DNA from: Streptomyces uncialis
GTDB taxonomy: Bacteria; Actinomycetota; Actinomycetes; Streptomycetales; Streptomycetaceae
Assembly (NCBI RefSeq): GCF_001905345.1
Contig: NZ_LFBV01000010.1
Span: 199,955-263,954, forward strand
Length of the DNA: 64,000 nucleotides
Direction: 5' to 3'
Below the pieces are notes generated by a model. That model was not told the DNA's origin and searched no databases. It saw only the letters and a program-made list of their open reading frames with translations. The position numbers were made by a program, and so were the translations under genes. Each line of letters starts with the position of its first letter. The first letter of the stretch is position 1. This document shows, piece by piece, positions 1-8,635 of the stretch.

Positions 1-137
1 TCCGATCGCGGGCGTCACCGGCACGCCTTGACTGCGTTCATCGTGCAGGGTGCGCAAGGGGTGAACAAGACAGGATTGCTCAACGAACGTTTAGCCTCGT
101 ACGGTTCTGCGGTCACCCCGCTCGAAGAGGAGGACTC

Positions 138-1040
138 ATGCTGGAACGCCTCGAACTACAGGTCTTCCTCACGCTCGCCGAGGAGCTGCACTTCGGTCGC
201 ACCGCGGAGCGGCTGCACGTGACGACCGGCCGCGTGAGCCAGATCCTCAAGAAGCTCGAAGGGCGGGTGGGCACCCTGCTCTTCGACCGCAGCAGCCGTA
301 CCGTCGAACTCACGGAGATAGGCCGCCAGCTACGGGACGATCTTCAGAGCGGATATGAGCAGATAGAGACGGGACTCGCGCGCGCGACCCAGGCTGCGCG
401 TGGTTCCGACAGCTCGCTGCGGGTCGGTTTCGTCGGTGCGCTCGCCGGTCAGGTGATGCACAGGGCCGCACAGAGATTCACGGACGACGAACTCGGCGCG
501 CCGGTCCATATCCGGGAGGTCCAGGTCGTCGACGCCCTGGCGCGACTGCGCGGCGGGCACCTCGACGTACTGGTCATCAGCTTGCCGCTCTCCGCGCCCG
601 ACATCACGGTCGGCCCCGTGCTGTTCTCCGAGGCGCGCATGCTCGCGGTCCCGGCCGGGCATCCGCTCGCGACCAGGGCGAGCGTGACGATGGAGGATCT
701 CGTCGGCGTCGTCGTGCTGCGGCCGACCGACACCACGCCGGGCGCGTGGCCCGCCGACCGCCACCCCCGCCGTACCCCTGCCGGATCGACCATCGTCGGC
801 GGGCCGCGCGTGGACACGTTCCAGGAGGCTCTTCAGCAGGCGGGGGCCGGCGCGGGCGCGGTCATCGTCGGAGCCCAGGTCCTCCGCTTCTACAGCCGTC
901 CCGACGTCGTCTACGTCCCCTTCAGCGACGCACCCCCCATCGAGTGGGCCGCGACCTGGCTGAAGACCAACGACGTCCCCCGCAACCGGTCCTTCGCCCG
1001 CATCGCCCAGAAAATCGGAAGCGGCTTCCTCCAGCAGTGA
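138..1040 (+). CDS. LysR family transcriptional regulator
   Basis: 300-residue LysR-type regulator. The N-terminal winged helix-turn-helix (about residues 3-62) is visible as LAEELHFGRTAERLHVT followed by KKLEGRVGTLLFDR; residues about 90-295 form the effector-binding domain, with the family-typical pattern of alternating beta strands and a stretch ending ARMLAVPAGHPLA. The ATG is preceded by GAGGAGG (126-132) at good spacing, which fixes the start. It stands alone at the left edge; LysR genes are often divergent from their target, so the target may lie to the left of the window. It is convergent with the MFS gene at 1355-2722. The family call is firm; the inducer and targets are unknown. Confidence 0.93.
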   Translation: MLERLELQVFLTLAEELHFGRTAERLHVTTGRVSQILKKLEGRVGTLLFDRSSRTVELTEIGRQLRDDLQSGYEQIETGLARATQAARGSDSSLRVGFVGALAGQVMHRAAQRFTDDELGAPVHIREVQVVDALARLRGGHLDVLVISLPLSAPDITVGPVLFSEARMLAVPAGHPLATRASVTMEDLVGVVVLRPTDTTPGAWPADRHPRRTPAGSTIVGGPRVDTFQEALQQAGAGAGAVIVGAQVLRFYSRPDVVYVPFSDAPPIEWAATWLKTNDVPRNRSFARIAQKIGSGFLQQ

Positions 1041-1069
1041 GACCGGCCCCGAAAGCTCCGACGAGGCCC

Positions 1070-1300
1070 CCAGCGCCGCAAGGAACCGCGCACCCCCGTC
1101 CGACCGCACAGGAAACACGTACATGTGACCGTGGAACCCTAGGGGCGCGGGGAACTGCGCACCCCCGCCCGACCGCACAGGAAACACGTACATGCGGACG
1201 TGGAACCCAAGGGGCGCGAGGAACTGCGCACCCCCGTCCGACCCGCACAGGAAAAAGCCACGCCCAGGTATGGAACCCCAGGAACCGCAAGGAACAAGCA
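1070..1300. repeat. Intergenic array of the GGGGCGCGGGGAACTGCGC repeat (cluster 1)
   Basis: The gap between the convergent LysR and MFS genes holds about three units of roughly 69 bp. Clear cores lie at 1142-1160 and 1211-1229, with a degenerate one near 1072-1090. Each core is followed by a stretch of the form ACCCCCG-CCGACC-GCACAGGAAA and a GTGGAACCC segment. No convincing gene lies here. The same core recurs at about 34.4-34.9, 37.6-37.8 and 45.5-45.9 kb. Confidence 0.85.
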
Positions 1301-1354
1301 CCCCGCAGAGGAACAGCGACGAACCCCAGGACGCTACGCACCGGGCGCCCACGC

Positions 1355-2722
1355 CTAGGGCACGGGCGACCGCGCGTCGTAGCGGGCGAAGTCACGCCAC
1401 ACCACCCCCAGCACCGCCACAGCGACCACGCACGCGATCCCGCCCCCGACCACCGCGACCTCGGGCGAGGTCAGGTCGCCCACCGCGCCCGCGAGGAAGT
1501 CACCGAGCCGGGGACCGCCCGCGACGACCACGATGAACACCCCTTGGAGCCGCCCCCGCATCTCGTCGGGCGTCGCCGACTGGAGCATCGTCGAGCGGAA
1601 CACCATGGACGTGGTGTCGGCGGCACCCGCGAGCGCGAGGAACAGCATCCCGAGCCAGAGGTTGCGGGTCAGCCCGAAGACGGTGACTGCGGCGCCCCAG
1701 GACCCCACGGCGAGCAGTATCGCGAGCCCGTGCCGCCGTATCCGCCCCAGCCAGCCGGAGAACACCCCGCCGAGCAGCGCGCCCACGGCGGGGGCCGCGA
1801 CCAGCAGTCCGGTGGTGGTGGCGTCGCCGCCGTACCAGAGCACCGCGACGGCGGGGAACAGCGCGCGGGGGTGGGCGAGGACCATCGCGCACAGGTCGGT
1901 GAAGAACGTCATCCGGATGTTGGGCCGGGTGGCGAGGAACCGCAGCCCGTCCAGGACGGAGGCCCGGCCGCCCCGTTCCGCCGCGCCCGTGGGCCGCATC
2001 GAGGGCAGCCGCCACATCGCGTACAGGGCGGCGGAGAAGGTGAGGGCGTCGACGGTGTACGCGGCCTGGTAGCCCCACGCCCCGACGATGAGGCCGCCCA
2101 GCATCGGCCCGAGCATCAGCCCGGACGTGGTGGTCATGGACCCCAGCGCGTTGGCGGCGGGCAGCTGTTCGGGCGGCAGCAGCCGGGGGATCATCGCGGA
2201 CCGGGCGGGCCCGTTGAGCGCCCCGCACACCGACTGGAGCGCGACGATCGCGTACAGGAACCGGACATCGGCGTACCCGGCGAACGCGGCGGCGGCGAGC
2301 GCGAGGGACAGCACCCAGGCCCCGGCCGACGACCACAGACCCAGCTTGCGGCGGTCGACGGTGTCCGCGACGGCGCCCCCGTACAGTCCGAACACCACGA
2401 GCGGGATCAGCGAGAAGAGTCCGACGAGGCCGACGGAGAAGCTGGAACCGGTGAGGTCGTAGACCTGGAGCGAGACGGCGAGGGAGGTCATTCCCTGGCC
2501 CACCCAGGAGACCGTGCTGCCGATCCACAGCCGCCGGAAGTCGAGGGAGGTCCGCAGCGGCGTCAGATCCGCGAGCACCCGCCGCCGCACGACCGGACCT
2601 ACGGGACCGGCGGGACTTGCGGGGCCTACGGGGCTGGCGGGGCCCGGGGGACCTATAGGGCCACCGCTGTCGCGGTCACCCCCCGTACCGCTCTCCGGAC
2701 TACCGGATTTCGCACTGGTCAC
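1355..2722 (-). CDS. MFS transporter (drug-exporter type)
   Basis: About 455-residue major facilitator superfamily exporter with some 12 hydrophobic segments. The family loop signature between TM2 and TM3 reads GGAVADTVDRRKLG, and a second repeat of the fold is seen after residue ~240. It most resembles the EntS-like MFS_3 group. The start is uncertain: GTG at 2722 and TTG at 2737 both lack a good Shine-Dalgarno, and the conserved part begins only near LTPLRTSLDFRRLW. The N-terminal ~50 residues are odd, a collagen-like Gly-Pro-X run (GPIGPPGPASPVGPASPAGP) encoded by 9-bp repeats, which may be genuine or may indicate a later start. Substrate unknown. Confidence 0.88.
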   Translation of the reverse strand: MTSAKSGSPESGTGGDRDSGGPIGPPGPASPVGPASPAGPVGPVVRRRVLADLTPLRTSLDFRRLWIGSTVSWVGQGMTSLAVSLQVYDLTGSSFSVGLVGLFSLIPLVVFGLYGGAVADTVDRRKLGLWSSAGAWVLSLALAAAAFAGYADVRFLYAIVALQSVCGALNGPARSAMIPRLLPPEQLPAANALGSMTTTSGLMLGPMLGGLIVGAWGYQAAYTVDALTFSAALYAMWRLPSMRPTGAAERGGRASVLDGLRFLATRPNIRMTFFTDLCAMVLAHPRALFPAVAVLWYGGDATTTGLLVAAPAVGALLGGVFSGWLGRIRRHGLAILLAVGSWGAAVTVFGLTRNLWLGMLFLALAGAADTTSMVFRSTMLQSATPDEMRGRLQGVFIVVVAGGPRLGDFLAGAVGDLTSPEVAVVGGGIACVVAVAVLGVVWRDFARYDARSPVP

Positions 2723-2788
2723 AGCGGATGGTAGCAACGCACCCGCCCCATAAGTGCAGCATGCACCGGTTCTTTCCGGCCGATCCGC

Positions 2789-3118
2789 TCAGGGGATGGC
2801 CTCGATGCGTTCCAGGTGCTCCTCGCCCCATTCGCCGAGCGGGGCGAGCGCGTCGTTGAGGGAGCGGCCGAACGCGGTCAGGGAGTACTCCACCTTGGGC
2901 GGCACCTGGGGGTGGACCTCGCGGTGCACCAGTCCGCTGGCCTCCATCTCCCTGAGCTGGAGGATCAGTATCCGTTCGCTGATACCGGACACCGTGCGCC
3001 CCAGCTCCCCGAAACGCAGCGGCCCGTCACCGAGCGAGAACAGGATGAGGCCCTTCCACTTGCCTCCCATCACGGCGATGGCGGCGTCGAGTCCGCAGGT
3101 GTATCTCCGCTTGGTCAC
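2789..3118 (-). CDS. HxlR family transcriptional regulator
   Basis: 109-residue HxlR-type winged-helix regulator. The family pattern is clear: TCGLDAAIAVMGGKWKGLIL, then LRFGELGRTVSGISERIL and LVHREVHPQVPPKVEYSLT. The single N-terminal cysteine (residue 8) occupies the position used for redox or electrophile sensing in relatives such as YodB and HypR. GTG at 3118 is chosen because AGGAGG lies just upstream; a longer reading frame continues but has no ribosome site. It is divergent from the oxidoreductase at 3298-4188, and the shared intergenic palindrome (3144-3168) suggests that it represses both itself and that gene. Confidence 0.92.
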   Translation of the reverse strand: MTKRRYTCGLDAAIAVMGGKWKGLILFSLGDGPLRFGELGRTVSGISERILILQLREMEASGLVHREVHPQVPPKVEYSLTAFGRSLNDALAPLGEWGEEHLERIEAIP

Positions 3119-3143
3119 CGGCGTTCCTCCTGACAGGAATGTG

Positions 3144-3168
3144 AGTACCCGACAAAAATGTCGGTACT
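3144..3168. promoter_or_regulatory. Palindromic operator of the HxlR regulator
   Basis: Imperfect inverted repeat with outer arms AGTACC (3144-3149) and GGTACT (3163-3168), inner arms CGACA/TGTCG and an A-rich centre; one extra base breaks perfect symmetry. The TAC...GTA arms match the general form of HxlR-family operators. It sits 26 bp from the HxlR start and upstream of the divergent reductase. Confidence 0.7.
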
Positions 3169-3297
3169 TGAGGGAATGCGCGTGCGAACCCAGTATGGGA
3201 CGGGCGCCGCGCCGGGAACACCACGGAGCGGGGGGCGGGCGCGGCGGGCCGGCATGCCGTGGACGTCCGGCGATCCGACATCTCCTGGAGCGGGAAC

Positions 3298-4188
3298 ATG
3301 ACCATGAACCACCGCACACCCGTGACCGTGATCGGGCTCGGCTCGATGGGCCTGGCGCTGGCCGGCGCGTTCCACGACGCCGGACATCCGACGACCGTAT
3401 GGAACCGCACCCCGGCCAAGGCGGCGCCGCTGACCGCCGAGGGAGCGGTCCTCGCCCCCTCGGTGGCGGCGGCGGTCGGCGCGAGTCCCCTGGTCATCAC
3501 GTGTTTGACCACCTTCGACGACACCCGCGCGGCCCTGGCCCCGGCCGCGGCGGAACTGACGGGGCGTGCCCTCGTCACCCTGAACAGCGGCTCCCCGGCC
3601 GGGGCCCGTGAGACGGCCGCCTGGGCGGACGGTCTCGGCGCCCGGTTCCTCGCCGGGGCGGTCAAGAACGTGCCCGCGGCCGTCGGGGCACCGGACACCC
3701 TGCTCTACTACAGCGGCGACCGGACCGTCTTCGACGAGTACGTGACCACGCTGGAGGTGCTGGGCGGCGACACCGTCCACCTCGGGGACGAGGCCGATCT
3801 GGCCGCCCTGTACGAGATGGCGGTGGGCGCCATGCTGCTGCCCGCCCTTGTCGGGTTCTTCCAGGGCGCCGCCGCCCTGCGGTCCCGGGGGCTGGAGGCG
3901 GCGGGCATGGTGCGGTTCGCGGGCAAATGGCTGGACATGATCAAGTCGCTGCTGCCCGTCTACGCCGCCGAGATCGACAGCGGCGACTACACCGACGGGG
4001 CCTCGTCCGTGAATCTGTTCCTCGCCGGAGCCGCCCATGACGCGGAACTGACCCGGGAGACGGGCGTCGACACGTCCTGGACGGCCCCCCTCGACGACCT
4101 GGTGCGACGGGCGGCGGAGGCGGGCCACGGCGAGCACAGCGTCGCGGCGCTGACCGAGATGCTCAAGAAGCCGCGCCGGACGGTGTGA
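3298..4188 (+). CDS. NAD(P)-dependent oxidoreductase, imine-reductase / 6PGDH-like
   Basis: 296-residue beta-hydroxyacid-dehydrogenase-fold protein. The N-terminal Rossmann domain has GLGSMG at residues 13-18 and WNRTPAKA as the cofactor phosphate-binding strand end, suggesting NADPH. The middle segment AVKNVPAAVGAPDTLLYYSG is typical of the imine reductase branch, and residues ~160-290 form the helical C-terminal dimer domain. ATG 3298 is preceded by GGAG at 7 nt, so this start is preferred over upstream frames. Divergent from the HxlR regulator, which probably controls it. It may reduce a cyclic imine or other electrophile; the substrate cannot be read from sequence. Confidence 0.9.
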   Translation: MTMNHRTPVTVIGLGSMGLALAGAFHDAGHPTTVWNRTPAKAAPLTAEGAVLAPSVAAAVGASPLVITCLTTFDDTRAALAPAAAELTGRALVTLNSGSPAGARETAAWADGLGARFLAGAVKNVPAAVGAPDTLLYYSGDRTVFDEYVTTLEVLGGDTVHLGDEADLAALYEMAVGAMLLPALVGFFQGAAALRSRGLEAAGMVRFAGKWLDMIKSLLPVYAAEIDSGDYTDGASSVNLFLAGAAHDAELTRETGVDTSWTAPLDDLVRRAAEAGHGEHSVAALTEMLKKPRRTV

Positions 4189-4391
4189 CACGCGCGACGG
4201 CGCGGATCTCTCCCCCGTTCGCCCCGTCCCGGACCCGGTCCCCTACTGCGAACGGCCCCCGGCGTCACCCGGGCGGCGGCCCCCCGCCCGGCCCACCCGC
4301 GATGCGTGGGCCCCCGCGCGGCCGGACGATGCGGAGGAAGAACGCCGCACGGCGCCGCCGTACGGTCCGCGCCCTCGGGAGGAAAACGCCC

Positions 4392-5435
4392 ATGACCGGC
4401 AGTGCCAGCCTGGACCAGTTGCGTCGGTGCCATATCGCGGTGGACCTGGGCGCCGCCCGCACCCGGGTGTTCGTGAAGGGCGCGGGACTGGTGGTCGACC
4501 AGCCGAGCGTCGCCGCCGTCAACACCCGCACCGGATCGCTGATCGCGGTGGGTGAGTTCGCGGAACGGATGACGGGCCGCACCCCCGGCTACATCCGGGT
4601 GGTGCGCCCGGTGTCCGGCGGCTCGGTCGTGGACATCGAGATGGCGCAGCGGATGCTCCGTCATCTGATCGGCGAGAAGCTGCGCCGCGCGCTGCGCCGC
4701 AAGCCCCGGCTGCGGGCCGCCGCGTGCACCCCGCACGACGCGGACCCGCTCGCGCAGCGCGCGGCGGTGGAGACGATGGTCGGGCTCGGCGCCCGCCGGG
4801 TGGAGCTGGTCGACACGCTGCTCGCGGCGGCGGTCGGCTGCGGGCTGCCGGTGGAGCGGCCCGAGGCGACGATGATCCTGGTGTGCGGGGCCGCGACCAC
4901 CCAGGTCGCGGTGCTGTCGCTCGGGTCGATCGTCACGGCGGAGCGGATCGCGGTCGGCGGGGACGCCATCGACCACGCGATCGTCCAGCATCTGCGGCAC
5001 CGGCACGAACTGATGCTGCCGTCGCAGTCGGTGCGCCCGCTCCAGCTCGCCCTCTCCGGCAACGGCCTCACCCCGCACGGTCCGACGTCCACCGAGATCC
5101 ACGGCCGGGACGTGGCCACCGGGCTGGCCCGTTCGGTCCAGGTCGACACGGCGGCGGTGCGGGACGCCATCCACACCCCGCTGACGGCGGTCCTCGACGG
5201 TATCGGCAAGGTGCTGCGGGACTGCCCGCCGGACCTGGTGGCCGACCTCGCGGACCGGGGCATCATGATGGTCGGCGGCAGCGCCCTGCTCCCGGGCCTG
5301 GACCAGATGCTGCGGGACGCGACGGGGATGCCGGTGCACATCGCGGAACGCCCCGACGTCTGCGCGATCCTCGGTCTCGGCGCGATGCTGGAGGGCCGGA
5401 TCGCCCCGATGCTGCTGGACCCGCTGTCCGGCTGA
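4392..5435 (+). CDS. mbl: MreB/Mbl-like actin-family protein
   Basis: 347-residue actin-fold protein of the MreB family. Visible motifs: phosphate-1 IAVDLGAARTRVFVKG, QPSVAAV, VGGDAIDHAI and the adenosine motif MVGGSALLPGLDQML. The phosphate-2 loop is altered: MreB proteins carry an acidic DIGGGTT-like loop, here VCGAATT, so nucleotide hydrolysis may be weakened. ATG 4392 follows GGGAGGA, which decides the start. Streptomyces have MreB plus divergent Mbl paralogues that help build the spore wall. The stand-alone location, away from an mreCD operon, and the proximity to the hrdA/dnaG region fit Mbl. The family is sure; the paralogue name is inferred. Confidence 0.87.
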   Translation: MTGSASLDQLRRCHIAVDLGAARTRVFVKGAGLVVDQPSVAAVNTRTGSLIAVGEFAERMTGRTPGYIRVVRPVSGGSVVDIEMAQRMLRHLIGEKLRRALRRKPRLRAAACTPHDADPLAQRAAVETMVGLGARRVELVDTLLAAAVGCGLPVERPEATMILVCGAATTQVAVLSLGSIVTAERIAVGGDAIDHAIVQHLRHRHELMLPSQSVRPLQLALSGNGLTPHGPTSTEIHGRDVATGLARSVQVDTAAVRDAIHTPLTAVLDGIGKVLRDCPPDLVADLADRGIMMVGGSALLPGLDQMLRDATGMPVHIAERPDVCAILGLGAMLEGRIAPMLLDPLSG

Positions 5436-5614
5436 CCCGACCATCGGGCCGAGCCGAGCCGAACCCGACCCGAGCCCGACCCGAGCCCGTCCGCCGGACC
5501 GCCGGACCGCCGGACCTCCGCGCCTCCGCGCCTCCGACGGACGGGACACCTCCCGCGGACCCCGCGACGGCGCCGCTGCCGGGGAGCGGGCGGCCCAGGC
5601 GGCATCCTGGAACG

Positions 5615-7285
5615 GTGAGCGAAGACGACGGTACGGCGGCGGGCGGGGCCCGGCTGCCGCTTCTCCTCGAAGCGGTCCTGGAGGTCGGGACGGAACTCGA
5701 CCTGCCCGCCACCCTCCAGCGGATCGTGACGCGCGCCGCCGGGCTGACGGGCGCCCGGTACGGGGCGCTGGGCGTCCTGGACCTGGGCGGCGGCCCGGAC
5801 CGCCCCCGTCTGCGCGACCTGTACACGACCGGGCTGCCGGCGGCGGCGCGCGCCCGGATCGGCGGCCTGCCCGACGGGCACTCCGGGCTGATCGGCGCCC
5901 TCATCGACGACCCCCGCCCGCTGCGGATCGACGATCTCACCACCGATCCCCGCGCCCGGGGGCTGCCCCCCGGCCATCCGCCGATGCGGTCGTTCCTCGG
6001 CGTCCCGATCCATGTCGCGGACGAGGTGTTCGGCAATCTGTATCTGACCGGGAAGCGGGGCGGCCCGTTCACCGAGGAGGACGCGCAACTGCTGCGGGTC
6101 CTCGCGTCCCAGGCGGGCATCGCGATCGGCAACGCCCGGCTGTACGGCGCCGCGCGGCTGCGGGAACGCTGGATCGAGGGCGCGGCGGCGGTGACGACCG
6201 CGCTGCTGACCGCCGGGTCCGCGACGGACGCGCTGGTGACGGTCGCGGAGCGGGCGCGGCTGCTGGCGGACGCGGCGGCCGGGGCGATCCTCCAGCCGAC
6301 CCGGGCGGGCGGGATGGAGATCGTCGCGGCGTCCGCGCCGGACCCGGCCGGGGAACTCCTCGGCGCGACGATCCCGCCGGGCAGCGCGATCCTGGACCAA
6401 CTCCTGGGCGGTGAGCCGGTGTTCATCACGGACTCGGCGACCGATCCCCGGATGGCCACCCCGGTGCGCTCCCGCTTCGGCCCCAGCATGATGCTTCCGC
6501 TCCAGTCCGGCGGACGGCTGATCGGCACCCTCGCGCTGCCCCGCGTCCGCGGGGGCCGCCCGTACAGCGCGGTGGAGCGGACGATGGCCGCGCGGTTCGC
6601 GTCGCACGCGGCGCTCGCCCTCGTCCTCGCGGACGCCCAGACCCGTCGCGAACGGCTCGCCGTGTACGAGGACCGGGACCGGATCGCCCGCGATCTGCAC
6701 GACCTGGTCGTCCAACGGCTTTTCGCCACGGGCCTGATGCTGGAGTCGACCCACCGCCGCGCGGAGCGGGCGGCGGACGGGGACGCCCCCGGGGCCGGGA
6801 CCGGGGTCGCCGAGGCCGGGGCGGCCCGTACGGTACGGAACTGCCTGGCGTTCGCGGTGGACGAACTGGAGTCCACGATCCAGGAGGTCCGTACGGCGAT
6901 CCTCGCGCTCCAGCAGCCGCCCGCCGACGCCCCGACCACCCTCCGGGGCCGGGTGCTGCGCGAGACGGCCGCGGCGGGCGCCGTCCTGGGCTTCCCGCCG
7001 TCGCTGCGGTTCCTGGGCGCCGTGGACACCCTGGTGGACGACCCGGTCGCCGGGCCGCTCCTCGTCGTCCTGCGCCGCGCCCTGTCGGAGGCGGCCCACC
7101 GGACGGGGGTGACCCGGGTGGCGGTCGCCGTGGACGTCACGACGTTCCTGCCGGACGGGCGGCCCTGCGTACGGCTCACCGTCCGGGACGACGGCACCGC
7201 GTCGGCGGACGACGGGTCCGGGCCGCGGGGCGAAGGCACCGCGCTGGTCTGGCGCTCACCGATCGGACCGGCCCCGGGAGCCTGA
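5615..7285 (+). CDS. GAF-GAF sensor histidine kinase with degenerate ATPase domain
   Basis: 556-residue protein related to the DevS/DosS-type kinases. There are two GAF domains (about residues 25-165 and 180-325), then a HisKA_3 dimerisation helix RDLHDLVVQRLFATGLMLE with the phospho-acceptor His at residue 362. The C-terminal ATPase domain is abnormal. The N-box Asn is replaced (ALSEAAHRTG), and after the DDG motif the G-box/ATP-lid segment is absent; the chain passes almost directly to the last strand, GEGTALVWRSPIG. No response regulator is adjacent. GTG 5615 is chosen by homology to the usual start; its ribosome site is weak. It probably senses a ligand but may not autophosphorylate. Confidence 0.85.
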   Translation: MSEDDGTAAGGARLPLLLEAVLEVGTELDLPATLQRIVTRAAGLTGARYGALGVLDLGGGPDRPRLRDLYTTGLPAAARARIGGLPDGHSGLIGALIDDPRPLRIDDLTTDPRARGLPPGHPPMRSFLGVPIHVADEVFGNLYLTGKRGGPFTEEDAQLLRVLASQAGIAIGNARLYGAARLRERWIEGAAAVTTALLTAGSATDALVTVAERARLLADAAAGAILQPTRAGGMEIVAASAPDPAGELLGATIPPGSAILDQLLGGEPVFITDSATDPRMATPVRSRFGPSMMLPLQSGGRLIGTLALPRVRGGRPYSAVERTMAARFASHAALALVLADAQTRRERLAVYEDRDRIARDLHDLVVQRLFATGLMLESTHRRAERAADGDAPGAGTGVAEAGAARTVRNCLAFAVDELESTIQEVRTAILALQQPPADAPTTLRGRVLRETAAAGAVLGFPPSLRFLGAVDTLVDDPVAGPLLVVLRRALSEAAHRTGVTRVAVAVDVTTFLPDGRPCVRLTVRDDGTASADDGSGPRGEGTALVWRSPIGPAPGA

Positions 7286-7484
7286 CACCACTCCCCCGCG
7301 CAACGCCCCGGGGCGGTACCGGGAGCGGCCTCGGATCAGGTACCGGCACCGGCGGCGGGCCCCGTACGGCACCGCCCGGGGTGGCGTCCCGGGCCCGCTC
7401 AGGGGAGGGCGGCGGAGGCGTCCGCGACCGGGGGCTTCGCGGGGTCGGTGACGCGTCGCTGATGAGGGGTCTCTCATGGCCCTC

Positions 7485-7515
7485 GACAAGCGGGTGACGA
7501 GTCCGGTTTTCTGTC
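7485..7515. promoter_or_regulatory. Possible autoregulatory element of the TetR gene
   Basis: Imperfect inverted repeat, GACAAGCGGG on one side and CGGTTTTCTGTC on the other, 63-93 bp upstream of the ScbR-like gene. On the minus strand it contains AAAACCGG, resembling half-sites of gamma-butyrolactone-receptor operators. The symmetry is weak, so this is a candidate only. Confidence 0.3.
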
Positions 7516-7577
7516 CGTGTCGACCTGACCACAGCTCGGACGTAGAAGCCCCGACGGGGAAGCAGGCACCTGACTCC

Positions 7578-8378
7578 ATGGCACGACAAGCACGGGCGAT
7601 CCAGACGCGCGAGTCCATCCTCCTGGCGGCCGCGGCCGTCTTCGACGAGCGCGGCTACAGCTCCGCGACGATCACCGAGATCCTCCAGCGTGCCGGGGTC
7701 ACCAAGGGCGCGCTGTACTTCCACTTCGCGTCCAAGGAGGAACTGGCGCTGGGCGTGGTGGCGGCGCAGCTGGACGTGGGCGAACTGCCACCGCAGCGCA
7801 CCCGGCTCCAGGAACTCGTGGACCACGGGATGCTGTTCGCCCATCAGCTGCGCCACGACCCGCTGACCCGCGCCGGGGTGGGCCTCGCGATGGACCACCG
7901 GCGGGAGCACGGCGACGACCCGGCGCCGTTCCACGGCACCCCGTACCAGTCGTGGATCGACCGGATCGGCCAGGTCCTCGCGGAGGCCGACCGGCACGGC
8001 GAGCTGCTGCCGCACGTGGTCCCCGACGACACCGCGCAGTTGCTCGCGGGCGCGTTCACCGGCATCCAGGGGATGTCGCAGACCCTGTGCGAGCGGGCCG
8101 ATCTGACGCACCGGGTGATCGTGCTGCTCCAGCATGTGCTGCCGAGCATCGCGCAGCCGTCGCTGCTGCCGACCCTCGACCTCGGCGCGGACCGCGCGGA
8201 ACGGCTCCTCGCCGCCCGCGTCGGCACCGCCGCGGGCACCGGGCGGGCGGGTGACGGGCGCCCGGCGGCGGAGCGGCCCGGCACGGAGCGGTCGGCCGAC
8301 CTGTCGTCCGGCGCTCAGCGGCCCACCGGGGAGCACGGGATCCCCTCCCCCCGCCGGACCCCGACCGCCGTGCGCTGA
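7578..8378 (+). CDS. ScbR-like TetR regulator (gamma-butyrolactone receptor family)
   Basis: 266-residue TetR-family regulator. Residues 1-55 contain the HTH with ARQARAIQTRESILLAAAAV, TITEILQRAGVTKGALYFHF and KEELALGV, the exact pattern of ScbR/ArpA-type gamma-butyrolactone receptors. The ligand domain follows (to about residue 215), then a low-complexity tail of about 50 residues that is unusual for the family. ATG 7578 is chosen because the conserved MARQARAI begins there. No butyrolactone synthase gene (afsA/scbA type) is adjacent, so this may be an orphan or pseudo-receptor. A strong hairpin follows the stop codon. Confidence 0.9.
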   Translation: MARQARAIQTRESILLAAAAVFDERGYSSATITEILQRAGVTKGALYFHFASKEELALGVVAAQLDVGELPPQRTRLQELVDHGMLFAHQLRHDPLTRAGVGLAMDHRREHGDDPAPFHGTPYQSWIDRIGQVLAEADRHGELLPHVVPDDTAQLLAGAFTGIQGMSQTLCERADLTHRVIVLLQHVLPSIAQPSLLPTLDLGADRAERLLAARVGTAAGTGRAGDGRPAAERPGTERSADLSSGAQRPTGEHGIPSPRRTPTAVR

Positions 8379-8381
8379 GGC

Positions 8382-8430
8382 CCTGACGGGCCCCTGGCGC
8401 CCTCGCAAGGGGGTGCCAGGGGGCGTCAGG
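8382..8430 (+). terminator. Hairpin terminator after the TetR gene
   Basis: Long imperfect inverted repeat that starts 4 nt after the stop: left arm CCTGACG...CCCCTGGCGCCC, right arm GGGTGCCAGGGG...CGTCAGG, loop around CTCGCAA. No U-tract follows, which is common for Streptomyces terminators. Confidence 0.75.
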
Positions 8431-8635
8431 GACAGCAGGGGCGCCCGGGACGACGGAACGGACCGCCACGACCGCCCACGGGCCGCGCCGCCCGTGGCCA
8501 CCCATGTCCGCCGGAACCGTCCCCACGGACCGCACCACCCGTGACCGCTACGACCGCCCACCCATGACTGCTACGACCGCCCGCCCAGCCGCCGCGACCG
8601 CCCCCGCGCACCGCGCCGCCGGTGGGCGGCACGGC

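Noticed and set aside
746..2734. Long plus-strand frame opposite the MFS exporter
   Set aside because: Arg/Pro/Gly-rich shadow of the MFS gene in GC-rich DNA; no ribosome site or domain.
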